This document shows, piece by piece, positions 1 through 5,981 of a DNA stretch of 8,364 nt (position 1 is its first letter; the number at the start of each line of letters is the position of its first letter). The notes under the pieces were generated by a model. It did no database searches, was not told the origin of the DNA, and saw only the letters and a list, made by a program, of their open reading frames with translations. The position numbers and the translations under genes were made by a program. The DNA is taken from assembly GCA_937983055.1 (NCBI GenBank), contig CALJLA010000224.1, forward strand, positions 1 through 8,364, written 5' to 3'. The DNA is from an uncultured Pseudomonadota bacterium. Its GTDB lineage: Bacteria > Pseudomonadota > Gammaproteobacteria > Burkholderiales > Eutrophovitaceae.

Positions 1-309
1 CCAGCCTGCGACCACGCACAACGCATCGCCGACCACCGACTCCCAGCCAAGCAGCAGCGCCAGCGCGCCGTAGCGGCGCATCCACTGAATCGCGCGCGAA
101 TCGATCGAATGCGGCAGCAGCCTGCCCAGCGCGTACGACACCAGCGCGCCGAGGGTGTTGCCGACGGTGGCTACGGTCAGCGCCAGCGCGGGTGCCGCCG
201 TGCCGGTGGCGAGCACCACATATAACACCGCCTCTGAGCCGCCGGGCAGCAGGGTTGCCGCGAGGAAGCTCGACAGGAACAGCGCGGCCAGGCCGTCAGC
301 TTCGCTCAC
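1..309 (-). CDS. YqaA family (DedA/SNARE-associated-like) inner-membrane protein, C-terminus cut by the window edge
   Basis: The minus-strand frame from a GTG at 307-309 reads MSEADGLAALFLSSFLAAT, then LLPGGSEAVLYVVL, a TVATVGNTLGALVSYALGR segment and IQWMRRYGALALLLGWESVVGD, open to the window edge (103 codons seen). The LLPG-SE motif after the first hydrophobic stretch and the VGNTLG motif are what I know from YqaA proteins, small integral membrane proteins of about 140-150 residues related to DedA. The last third is therefore missing. Molecular function is not established; DedA relatives are linked to lipid transport and membrane homeostasis. The start is uncertain: there is no in-frame ATG nearby, an in-frame stop lies upstream at 346-348, and no clear Shine-Dalgarno precedes the GTG. 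It sits 52 bases downstream of the tRNA on the same strand and I see no terminator between them, so it may share that transcript. Confidence 0.8.
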   Translation of the reverse strand, partial: MSEADGLAALFLSSFLAATLLPGGSEAVLYVVLATGTAAPALALTVATVGNTLGALVSYALGRLLPHSIDSRAIQWMRRYGALALLLGWESVVGDALCVVAGW

Positions 310-361
310 CGGGGAACCGGGCCGTTGGACATGCCCGCTATGGCACTACAGGTAGGTTTGA

Positions 362-438
362 TGGCGCGCCCGAGACGATTCGAACGTCCGACCCCTGCCT
401 TCGGAGGGCAGTACTCTATCCAGCTGAGCTACGGGCGC
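362..438 (-). tRNA. tRNA-Arg, anticodon CCG
   Basis: The reverse complement folds into a full cloverleaf. The acceptor stem GCGCCCG (432-438) pairs with CGGGCGC (366-372). The D arm contains GCTCAGCTGGATAGAGT. The anticodon stem CTGCC/GGCAG encloses loop CTCCGAA, giving anticodon CCG (bases 402-404 on the plus strand), which reads the arginine codon CGG. The T arm is GGACG-TTCGAAT-CGTCT with one G-T pair. The discriminator base is G and the CCA end is encoded (362-364). The total of 77 nt is normal. CGG is a frequent arginine codon in GC-rich genomes, so this is a useful tRNA here. Confidence 0.97.
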
Positions 439-448
439 GAAGGTCGTA

Positions 449-477
449 AGGATAACGATAAACATTTGTTTGGTCTA
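449..477 (-). promoter_or_regulatory. Candidate sigma70-type promoter of the tRNA-Arg gene
   Basis: On the minus strand TAGACC (472-477) matches the -35 consensus at four of six bases. TATCCT (449-454) matches the -10 at four of six, and the spacer is exactly 17 nt. It would start transcription around base 442, a few bases before the mature tRNA 5' end at 438. Both boxes are imperfect, so this is a position-supported guess. Confidence 0.4.
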
Positions 478-487
478 CGTTTCGCTT

Positions 488-514
488 TTGAGTGCCGGCG
501 CGATCGCCTATAAT
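488..514 (+). promoter_or_regulatory. Candidate promoter of the diheme cytochrome gene
   Basis: A perfect -10 box TATAAT lies at 509-514, about 44 bases before the cytochrome ATG. The upstream half is weak: TTGAGT (488-493) with a short 15-nt spacer, or TTTTGA (486-491) with 17 nt. The perfect -10 in otherwise GC-rich sequence makes a real promoter likely. I see no FNR/ANR-type palindrome (TTGAT-N4-ATCAA) that would point to oxygen control. Confidence 0.55.
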
Positions 515-557
515 CCGCCGGTTTTTACACAGATAACTCGCGGCAAGGACTGGTTAC

Positions 558-1394
558 ATGGCGGATGTGCATATCGAGGATCACGCCTCGCTCATCAAGA
601 CCCCGCAGCAACTGATCGTCGTGGTCGTGCTGTCGTTCCTGGTGCCGGTGCTCGGCATCGTGCTGCTGGTACAACTGATTACCGGCGGCCTTAACATCGA
701 TCACAGCAGCAACGCGATGAGCGAAGAGGCGATTGCACGCCGGCTGCAGCCGGTCGGCGACGTGAAGCTGGTCCAGGCGCAGGCCGGCGGCGCAGCGGCC
801 CGCAGCGGTGAGCAGGTCTACCAGGCAGCCTGCGCCGCCTGCCACACCGCCGGGGTACTGAATTCGCCGAAGACCGGGGACGCGGCGACCTGGAAAGCCC
901 GCCTGGCCCAGGGGGAGAAAACGCTGGTCGCCAATGCCATCAACGGCATCCGCCAGATGCCCGCGCGCGGCGGCAACCCCAACCTGAGCGACCTGGAAGT
1001 ACACCGGGCAGTGGTTTACATGACCAACCAGGCCGGCGCGCGCTGGAGCGAGCCGGCAGCACCCGCGGCCGCGCAGAAGACTACCGCCGCAGCGCCCGCC
1101 GCGCCCGCGCCGCAAGCGCCTGCGGCCGCCCCAAGCCAACCGGCTGCTGCCGCCGTATCCGGCGAAAAAGTCTACAGCGCGGTGTGCCAGGTCTGCCACG
1201 CCGCCGGGATCGCCGGCGCGCCGAAAACCGGCGACAAGGCTGCCTGGCAGGCGCGCATCGCGCAGGGCCGCGAGACGCTGTACCGGCATTCGATCAAGGG
1301 CATCCGCGCGATGCCGCCCAAGGGCGGCGCGCTGGACCGCCCGGATGCCGAGATCAAGGCGGCCGTCGACTACATGCTCGCCCAAGTGCGCTAG
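558..1394 (+). CDS. Membrane-anchored diheme cytochrome c (cytochrome c5 family)
   Basis: An electron carrier of 278 residues, expected to be held in the inner membrane by one N-terminal helix (about residues 19-42) with its haem domains in the periplasm. Two class I haem c domains follow. The first has CAACH at 92-96 with a likely axial Met134 in RQMPARGG; the second has CQVCH at 210-214 with likely axial Met252 in RAMPPKGG. They are joined by an Ala/Pro-rich linker (about 165-198). The two domains are clearly duplicates (about 39 identities over 73 aligned positions). Family knowledge: such two-domain c5-like proteins pass electrons from the bc1 complex to terminal oxidases or other periplasmic acceptors; the exact partner cannot be told here. 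The ATG at 558 has an AAGGA Shine-Dalgarno at 545-549 with 8-nt spacing. It is monocistronic, with its own promoter and terminator. The internal anchor lacks a signal-peptidase site, so the helix probably stays attached. Confidence 0.93.
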   Translation: MADVHIEDHASLIKTPQQLIVVVVLSFLVPVLGIVLLVQLITGGLNIDHSSNAMSEEAIARRLQPVGDVKLVQAQAGGAAARSGEQVYQAACAACHTAGVLNSPKTGDAATWKARLAQGEKTLVANAINGIRQMPARGGNPNLSDLEVHRAVVYMTNQAGARWSEPAAPAAAQKTTAAAPAAPAPQAPAAAPSQPAAAAVSGEKVYSAVCQVCHAAGIAGAPKTGDKAAWQARIAQGRETLYRHSIKGIRAMPPKGGALDRPDAEIKAAVDYMLAQVR

Positions 1395-1422
1395 GTCGCT
1401 TTCACACGCCGGCGGCGGAGAA

Positions 1423-1449
1423 GGCGCGGCGAGCCGCACCTTTTTTATT
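1423..1449 (+). terminator. Rho-independent terminator after the cytochrome gene
   Basis: The stem GG-C-GCGG / CCGC-A-CC (1423-1429 with 1434-1440) has one C/A mismatch and a CGAG tetraloop (1430-1433). It is followed directly by TTTTTTATT (1441-1449). It lies 28 bases after the cytochrome stop and separates that gene from apaH. Confidence 0.75.
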
Positions 1450-1523
1450 CCTGTTCGGCACCCAGTCGACAGCGGCGCGGCCGCAGACCCTGAGGCGCGA
1501 TGCGGCTGTGGTCAAATGCCGGC

Positions 1524-2336
1524 ATGGCGACATACGCGATCGGCGATCTCCAGGGCTGCCTGGCGCAGTTCCGCGAACTGCTCGAACGGATCGGCTTCGA
1601 CCGCACCCGCGACCGGCTCTGGCTGGTGGGCGACCTGGTCAATCGCGGTCCCGACTCGCTGGAGATGCTGCGCTTCGTGCGCGGGCTCGGCGAGGCAGCG
1701 GTGAGCGTGCTGGGCAATCACGACCTGCACCTGGTGGCGGTGGCGGCCGGCCATGCCCGCATCCACAAGAGCGATACCCTGGACGAAATCCTCGCCGCGC
1801 CCGATCGCGACGAGTTGCTGGCCTGGCTGCGCGCACGGCCGCTGATGCACGTCGAGCACGGATTCGCGCTGGTGCACGCCGGCCTGCTGCCGCAATGGAC
1901 AATCGCACAGGCGGCTGCACTGGCCACCGAAGTCGAGGCCGTCCTGCGCGGCGCGCTTTGGCGCGAATTCACCGCGCGCATGTATGGCAATCAGCCCGAT
2001 CGCTGGGACGATGCCCTGGACGGCTGGGACCGGCTGCGGGTGGTGGTCAATGCGATGACGCGCCTGCGCATCTGCACCCCCGACGGGCGCATGGAGTTTT
2101 CCCACAAAGGCGACCCGGCACGGCTGCCACGGGGCTATCTTCCGTGGTTCGAGATCCCCGGGAGGCGCAGCGCGGACACGACCGTGATCTGCGGCCACTG
2201 GTCGGCGCTGGGGCTCAGGCTCATGCCGAATCTGCTGGCGCTCGACAGCGGCTGTCTTTGGGGGCGGCAGCTAACGGCGCTGCGGCTGGAAGACCGCCAG
2301 GTGTTCCAGATCCAGTGCCCGCAGCTGGCAGAGTGA
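1524..2336 (+). CDS. apaH: Symmetrical bis(5'-nucleosyl)-tetraphosphatase (diadenosine tetraphosphatase)
   Basis: Hydrolyses Ap4A symmetrically to two ADP in the cytoplasm, limiting stress-associated dinucleotides and, in E. coli, removing Np4 caps from RNA. The 270-residue protein has the metallophosphatase motifs in order: GDLQG (D8), GDLVNRG (D37, N40), GNHD (64-67), VHAG (H118) and CGHWSALG (H225). Length is near the E. coli enzyme (280). GDLQG has Gln where many phosphatases have His; GDxQG is common in ApaH, so I expect full activity. The start is ambiguous. The ATG at 1524 gives MATYAIGDLQGC, the usual ApaH N-terminus, but no Shine-Dalgarno. The ATG at 1500 adds eight residues and has TGAGG at 1491-1495, four bases upstream. 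I chose 1524 on homology. No clear promoter is seen after the terminator. The 3' end overlaps the convergent acyltransferase gene by 116 bases. Confidence 0.93.
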   Translation: MATYAIGDLQGCLAQFRELLERIGFDRTRDRLWLVGDLVNRGPDSLEMLRFVRGLGEAAVSVLGNHDLHLVAVAAGHARIHKSDTLDEILAAPDRDELLAWLRARPLMHVEHGFALVHAGLLPQWTIAQAAALATEVEAVLRGALWREFTARMYGNQPDRWDDALDGWDRLRVVVNAMTRLRICTPDGRMEFSHKGDPARLPRGYLPWFEIPGRRSADTTVICGHWSALGLRLMPNLLALDSGCLWGRQLTALRLEDRQVFQIQCPQLAE

Positions 2337-3081
2337 GCGCCCGCGCAATCGCTGCATGCGAGGCCTCGGCAAGCGCGCGCCGGGTCTGGGTGCGGCCGTC
2401 GATCGCCGGCAGAAAGCGCAGCTCCGCACGGATGCGCCGCCGCGCAATCATCTGGCGCAGCGCGTCGAGCAGGCTGTCGTCGCCAACGTAGGCCGGCGCG
2501 GTGTCGATGGCGCCATTCTCGTCCAGATAGCGCAGCGCCAGCGGCACCACCGGCACATGTTCATCGACCGCCGGCTGCAGCAGCGAAGCATGAAACCGCA
2601 GCAGGCTGCGGCCGTCGGTGGTCGTGCCTTCCGGGAAGACCATGACCGCGTCGCCGTCGGCAAAAGCGCGATGGATCGCCTGGTTGGTACTGGCCGCCTG
2701 ACGATGGCGGCCGCGCGCGATGAAAAGCGTGCCGGTGCGCGCGGCGAGCCAGCCCACCGCCGGCCAGCCGCGAACCTCCGACTTGGCAACGAAGCGCACC
2801 GGCCAGACAGAATGAATCACCTGGATGTCCGCCCAGGACACATGGTTGGCCACGCCAAGCACCGCGCCCGGCGGCGGCGCACCGTGCACTACCACCTCGA
2901 TGCCAAGCGCGCGCACGATGCCGGCCGACCATCGCTGCACGGCGCGCCAGCGCCGCCCGCGCCCATAAAAGGGAAACAGCAGCGCGACGGTCAAAATTCC
3001 GGCCAGCAGACGCAGCAGCAGGCGCAGGTAGCGCCAGCCGCGCAGCAGGGCCGGCGCCGGCGCCGGCGGCGCGCCGTTCAC
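2221..3081 (-). CDS. 1-acyl-sn-glycerol-3-phosphate acyltransferase-like (PlsC family) membrane protein
   Basis: Likely transfers an acyl chain to lysophosphatidic acid or a related lysolipid at the inner membrane. The 286-residue protein has a hydrophobic N-terminal segment (about 17-38), the acyltransferase motif NHVSWAD (H80, D85; the HX4D catalytic pair), the region FVAKSEVRGWPAVGWLA (97-113), FPEGTTTDG (149-157) and VPVVPLALRY (176-185). The PlsC-like domain ends near residue 250. The last 38 or so residues are a Gly/Pro/Ala-rich tail encoded antisense to the end of apaH. The start is a GTG (3079-3081) overlapping the kinase stop as GTGA; no in-frame ATG or Shine-Dalgarno is evident, so translation is probably coupled to the kinase. 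The exact acyl acceptor is not determinable: lysolipid and ornithine-lipid acyltransferases share these motifs. No terminator is visible after the stop. Confidence 0.87.
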   Translation of the reverse strand: MNGAPPAPAPALLRGWRYLRLLLRLLAGILTVALLFPFYGRGRRWRAVQRWSAGIVRALGIEVVVHGAPPPGAVLGVANHVSWADIQVIHSVWPVRFVAKSEVRGWPAVGWLAARTGTLFIARGRHRQAASTNQAIHRAFADGDAVMVFPEGTTTDGRSLLRFHASLLQPAVDEHVPVVPLALRYLDENGAIDTAPAYVGDDSLLDALRQMIARRRIRAELRFLPAIDGRTQTRRALAEASHAAIARALTLPAAGTGSGTPGGLPAAAPLAAAPKDSRCRAPADSA

Positions 3082-4010
3082 AGCGCTGCGCCAAACGCCG
3101 CCCGGTAGGCCCCGGCAATGGTGTCCGGCGTGAACTGGTGGTTCTGCGGGCCGCGCTCGGCGATCTTCAGCGACCCGAGCAGCGAGGCGAGCCGCCCGGT
3201 GGTTTCCCAGTCGAAGCCGCGGGCGATGCCGTACAGCAGGCCTGCGCGGTAGGCATCGCCGCAGCCGGTGGGATCGACGACGCGCCGCGGCGGCACTGCC
3301 GGAATGCGGATTTCCCGGCCGCCGGCATAGATCAGCGAGCCGCCGGCGCCCTGCGTGACGATAAAGGCGCGCACCCGGCGCGCCAGCGTTTGCACGCTTT
3401 CGCCGGTGCGCTCCTGCATGAGCTTTGCCTCGTAGTCGTTGGCCGCGACGTAGTCCGCCTGCTCGATGAAGCGCAGCAGCTCCGGGCCGTCGAACATCGG
3501 CAGGCCCTGGCCCGGATCGAAGATGAAGGGGATGCCCGCTTCATGAAACTCGCGCGCATGCTGCAGCATGCCCTCGCGGCCGTCGGGCGCAACGATGCCG
3601 AGTTCCACTCCCTGGGCGTCGGCGACATGGTTCTGATGGGAATGGCTCATCGCGCCGGGATGAAAGGCGGTGATCTGGTTGTCGTCCAGGTCGGTGGTGA
3701 TAAAGGCCTGCGCGGTGAAGGTGTCCGCCACCTTGCGCACATGCTGCTGCGGCAGCTGCAGCTTATCCAGCCGGTAGGCGTAGGGCTGGTAATCGTCGCC
3801 GACGGTGGCCATGATCAGCGGATCGCCGCCCAGCATCTTCAGCGAGTAGGCGATGTTGCCGGCGCAGCCGCCGAATTCGCGGCGCATGTCCGGCACCAGG
3901 AAGGCTACGTTCAGGATATGGATCTGGTCGGGCAGGATGTGATTCTTGAAGCGGTCCTGGAACACCATGATGGTGTCGTAAGCGATGGAGCCGCAGATCA
4001 GCGTTCTCAT
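3078..4010 (-). CDS. PfkB-family carbohydrate/nucleoside kinase (adenosine-kinase-like)
   Basis: An ATP-dependent ribokinase-superfamily enzyme of 310 residues, cytoplasmic. It begins MRTLICGSIAYDTIM. The N-terminal PfkB signature is FGGCAGNIAYSLKMLGG (46-62), with N52 after the diglycine. The C-terminal signature is DPTGCGDAYRAGLLYG (246-261), with D252 as the expected catalytic base and GCG as the anion hole. NDYEAKL (191-197) is the usual conserved N-x-x-E region. Family members phosphorylate adenosine, ribose, fructose or similar substrates; related proteins are usually labelled adenosine kinase or carbohydrate kinase, but sequence alone does not settle the substrate. The frame stays open far upstream into rlpA, but the ATG at 4008-4010 fits the family N-terminus and lies 16 nt after the rlpA stop. 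No strong Shine-Dalgarno is present. The stop overlaps the acyltransferase start by four bases. Confidence 0.9.
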   Translation of the reverse strand: MRTLICGSIAYDTIMVFQDRFKNHILPDQIHILNVAFLVPDMRREFGGCAGNIAYSLKMLGGDPLIMATVGDDYQPYAYRLDKLQLPQQHVRKVADTFTAQAFITTDLDDNQITAFHPGAMSHSHQNHVADAQGVELGIVAPDGREGMLQHAREFHEAGIPFIFDPGQGLPMFDGPELLRFIEQADYVAANDYEAKLMQERTGESVQTLARRVRAFIVTQGAGGSLIYAGGREIRIPAVPPRRVVDPTGCGDAYRAGLLYGIARGFDWETTGRLASLLGSLKIAERGPQNHQFTPDTIAGAYRAAFGAAL

Positions 4011-4026
4011 GGGGTTGGTTCTTGTT

Positions 4027-4887
4027 TCAGCGTGAGATAACGAAGGGCGACAACCCGAGTGCGCGGCGCACGCGCTCGACGTCCTGCTCGGCGGCCTCGC
4101 GGTTGGCATAGGGTCCGGACTGCACCTTGTACAGGCCGTCGCCTTCCAGCAGGCGCAGCGGTGCAGCCAGCCAGCCGAGTTCCAGGCGCATGCGCTCCAG
4201 GAAACCATACGCGTTCTCGGCGAGCGAAAACGCGCCCAGCTGCATGTAGGTGCCGCGTTCGCCGGCTTCCGGGGCGGGGGGTGGACGGGTGGCATCGGCC
4301 ACCGGCACCGCCGCCGGCCCCAGATCGCCCGGCAGGATGGCCTCGACTTCGACCAGGGCGCCGCCCTGGTTCACGAAGCCGAGCTTGTGGGCGGCCACAT
4401 ACGACAGGTCGATGATCCGGTCGGAAAGAAACGGGCCGCGATCGTTGATCCGCACCACCACCGTGCGGCCATTCTCGAGGTTGGTCACCCGCGCATAGCT
4501 TGGCAGCGGCAGCACGGTATGCGCGGCGGTCATCGCGTACATGTCGTAGCGCTCGCCGGCGGCGGTCTGCTGGCCGTGATAGCGCTTGCCATACCAGCTG
4601 GCCCGGCCGCGCGCGCGGTAAGGGCGATGCTCGGCGTACGGCCGGTAGGTCGTGCCACGCACGGTGTACGGGCGGGTGCTGGCCGGTTTGATCGGCTCGT
4701 CGCGCGGCACCGCATCGGCGACGGCGTCCAGTCCGGCCGGTGGATTGGCGCCCGGTCCGTCGTCCAGGTAGTAACCGCCGCGTTTCGGCGCCGAGCCGCA
4801 GGCCGTCAGCAGTGCGCCGAACAGCAGCGCGGCGGCCGCGGCACGAACCGCGCGGGCTGCGCGCAGCAGGGCCACGTTCGAGCGCAC
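4027..4887 (-). CDS. rlpA: Septal ring lytic transglycosylase RlpA (lipoprotein with DPBB and SPOR domains)
   Basis: An outer-membrane lipoprotein that, in its studied relatives, cleaves glycan strands lacking stem peptides at the division site. From the GTG at 4887 it has 286 residues: a lipoprotein signal with lipobox LLTAC (lipidated Cys30), a Pro/Arg/Tyr-rich linker, the double-psi beta-barrel domain (about 93-185) beginning GRASWYGKRYHGQQTAAGER, and a C-terminal SPOR domain (about 213-286) with YMQLGAF and YKVQSGPYANREAAE for binding denuded glycan. E112, H123 and D149 occupy the positions of the catalytic residues described for Pseudomonas RlpA, with matching spacing, so it should be active. 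The start GTG overlaps the rodA stop (TAGTG); another GTG at 4873-4875 would shorten the signal by four residues, and neither has a good Shine-Dalgarno. Translation is probably coupled to rodA. The frame continues open into rodA, but the lipobox rules out an upstream start. Confidence 0.93.
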   Translation of the reverse strand: MRSNVALLRAARAVRAAAAALLFGALLTACGSAPKRGGYYLDDGPGANPPAGLDAVADAVPRDEPIKPASTRPYTVRGTTYRPYAEHRPYRARGRASWYGKRYHGQQTAAGERYDMYAMTAAHTVLPLPSYARVTNLENGRTVVVRINDRGPFLSDRIIDLSYVAAHKLGFVNQGGALVEVEAILPGDLGPAAVPVADATRPPPAPEAGERGTYMQLGAFSLAENAYGFLERMRLELGWLAAPLRLLEGDGLYKVQSGPYANREAAEQDVERVRRALGLSPFVISR

Positions 4888-5981
4888 TAGGTTTGCACCA
4901 GGCGTCGGTGCGTCTGGATGCTCATCAGCAGCCCAACGCCGAACAGGATGGTCACCAGCGACGTGCCGCCATAGCTGATCAGCGGCAACGGCACCCCGAC
5001 CACCGGCAAAATGCCGGCCACCATGCCGATGTTGACGAACACATAGGTGAACAGGGTCAGCGTGATAGCGCCGGCCAGCAGCCGGGTGAACAGCGTCGGC
5101 GCGTTGGCCGAAATCACCAGACCACGCGCGATGACCACCAGGAACAGCGCCAGCAGCACCAGGTTGCCGAGCAGCCCGAACTCCTCGCCGTAGACGGCGA
5201 AGATGAAGTCGGTGGTGCGCTCCGGCAGAAAGTCGAGATGCGCCTGCGTACCATTGAGCCAGCCCTTGCCGAACAACCCGCCGGAACCAAGCGCGATGCT
5301 CGACTGGATAGTGTGATACCCGGCGCCAAGCGGGTCCTGCGACGGGTCGAGCAGCGTCAGCACCCGCTGGCGCTGGTAGTCGTGCAGCATCGACCACAGG
5401 AACGGAACGCTGGCCGCCCCCAACACGACCAGGCCGATCAGGATTTTCCAGGAAAGACCGGCCAGGAACAGCACATAGAACCCGGCCGCGGCTACCAGCA
5501 GCGCAGTGCCAAGATCGGGCTGCTTGGCGATCAGCAGCACCGGCACCCCGAGCAGGATCGCGCCCACCACGAAATTCGACATCTTCAGCACCGCCTCATA
5601 GCGGTCGAAGTACCAGGCCAGCATCAGCGGCACCGCGATCTTCATCAGCTCGGACGGCTGGATGCGGGTAAAGCCCAGGTCGAGCCAGCGCTGTGCGCCG
5701 TTCACGATCTCGCCCACAAGGTCGACCGCGACCAGCAGCAGCAGGCCGAGAACGTACAACGGCAGGGCGATGCGCGACAGGTAATGCAGCGGCACGTTGG
5801 CGGCAACCCACATCACCACCAGCGCCACCGAGATATTGGCGAGCTGGGCGCCCACGCGCTCGAGGCTGGTGCCCGACGCGCTGTAGAGCGTGATCAGCCC
5901 GATCACCAGCAGCAGCGACACCAGGGTCAGCAGCTGACGGTCGAGATGCCGCCCGAGGTAGGCGAGAAGCCGGTTGATCAT
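4887..5981 (-). CDS. rodA: Rod-shape-determining peptidoglycan glycosyltransferase RodA (SEDS family)
   Basis: Polymerises lipid II into glycan strands for side-wall growth, in complex with PBP2. The 364-residue protein is close to E. coli RodA (370) and is almost wholly membrane-spanning, with about ten hydrophobic segments. SEDS landmarks are LYSASG (32-37), NGAQRWLDLG (94-103), QPSELMKIA (108-116), KQPDLGTALL (153-162), the large periplasmic loop with GYHTIQSSIALGSGGLFGKG (221-240) and FLPERTTDFIFAVYGEEFG (251-269), where D258 is the expected catalytic aspartate, and LPLISYGGTS (332-341). The ATG at 5979-5981 overlaps the mrdA stop as ATGA and has a G-rich stretch a few bases upstream, so RodA and its partner PBP2 are translationally coupled. 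Confidence 0.97.
   Translation of the reverse strand: MINRLLAYLGRHLDRQLLTLVSLLLVIGLITLYSASGTSLERVGAQLANISVALVVMWVAANVPLHYLSRIALPLYVLGLLLLVAVDLVGEIVNGAQRWLDLGFTRIQPSELMKIAVPLMLAWYFDRYEAVLKMSNFVVGAILLGVPVLLIAKQPDLGTALLVAAAGFYVLFLAGLSWKILIGLVVLGAASVPFLWSMLHDYQRQRVLTLLDPSQDPLGAGYHTIQSSIALGSGGLFGKGWLNGTQAHLDFLPERTTDFIFAVYGEEFGLLGNLVLLALFLVVIARGLVISANAPTLFTRLLAGAITLTLFTYVFVNIGMVAGILPVVGVPLPLISYGGTSLVTILFGVGLLMSIQTHRRLVQT

Noticed and set aside
362..438. The tRNA-Arg 3' end as an integration site for a mobile island
   Set aside because: No integrase gene, direct repeat of the tRNA 3' end or foreign-looking sequence is visible on either side within the window.
456..475. The AAAC-N4-GTTT dyad upstream of the tRNA as an operator
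   Set aside because: Only four base pairs with no match to a regulator site I know; an AT-rich promoter can contain this by chance.
525..1439. A 304-codon minus-strand frame opposite the cytochrome gene
   Set aside because: It covers the cytochrome and its promoter and terminator, and shows no domain; the cytochrome has CxxCH motifs, a ribosome binding site and a terminator.
1524..1559. Gln instead of His in the first metal motif (GDLQG) of ApaH as a sign of lost activity
   Set aside because: GDxQG is a familiar ApaH variant, and all other motifs (GDLVNRG, GNHD, VHAG, CGHW) are intact.
4027..5397. A possible RodA-RlpA fusion, because the rlpA frame stays open far into rodA
   Set aside because: The upstream part is out of frame with rodA and not protein-like, while the lipoprotein signal with LLTAC lies right after the GTG at 4887.
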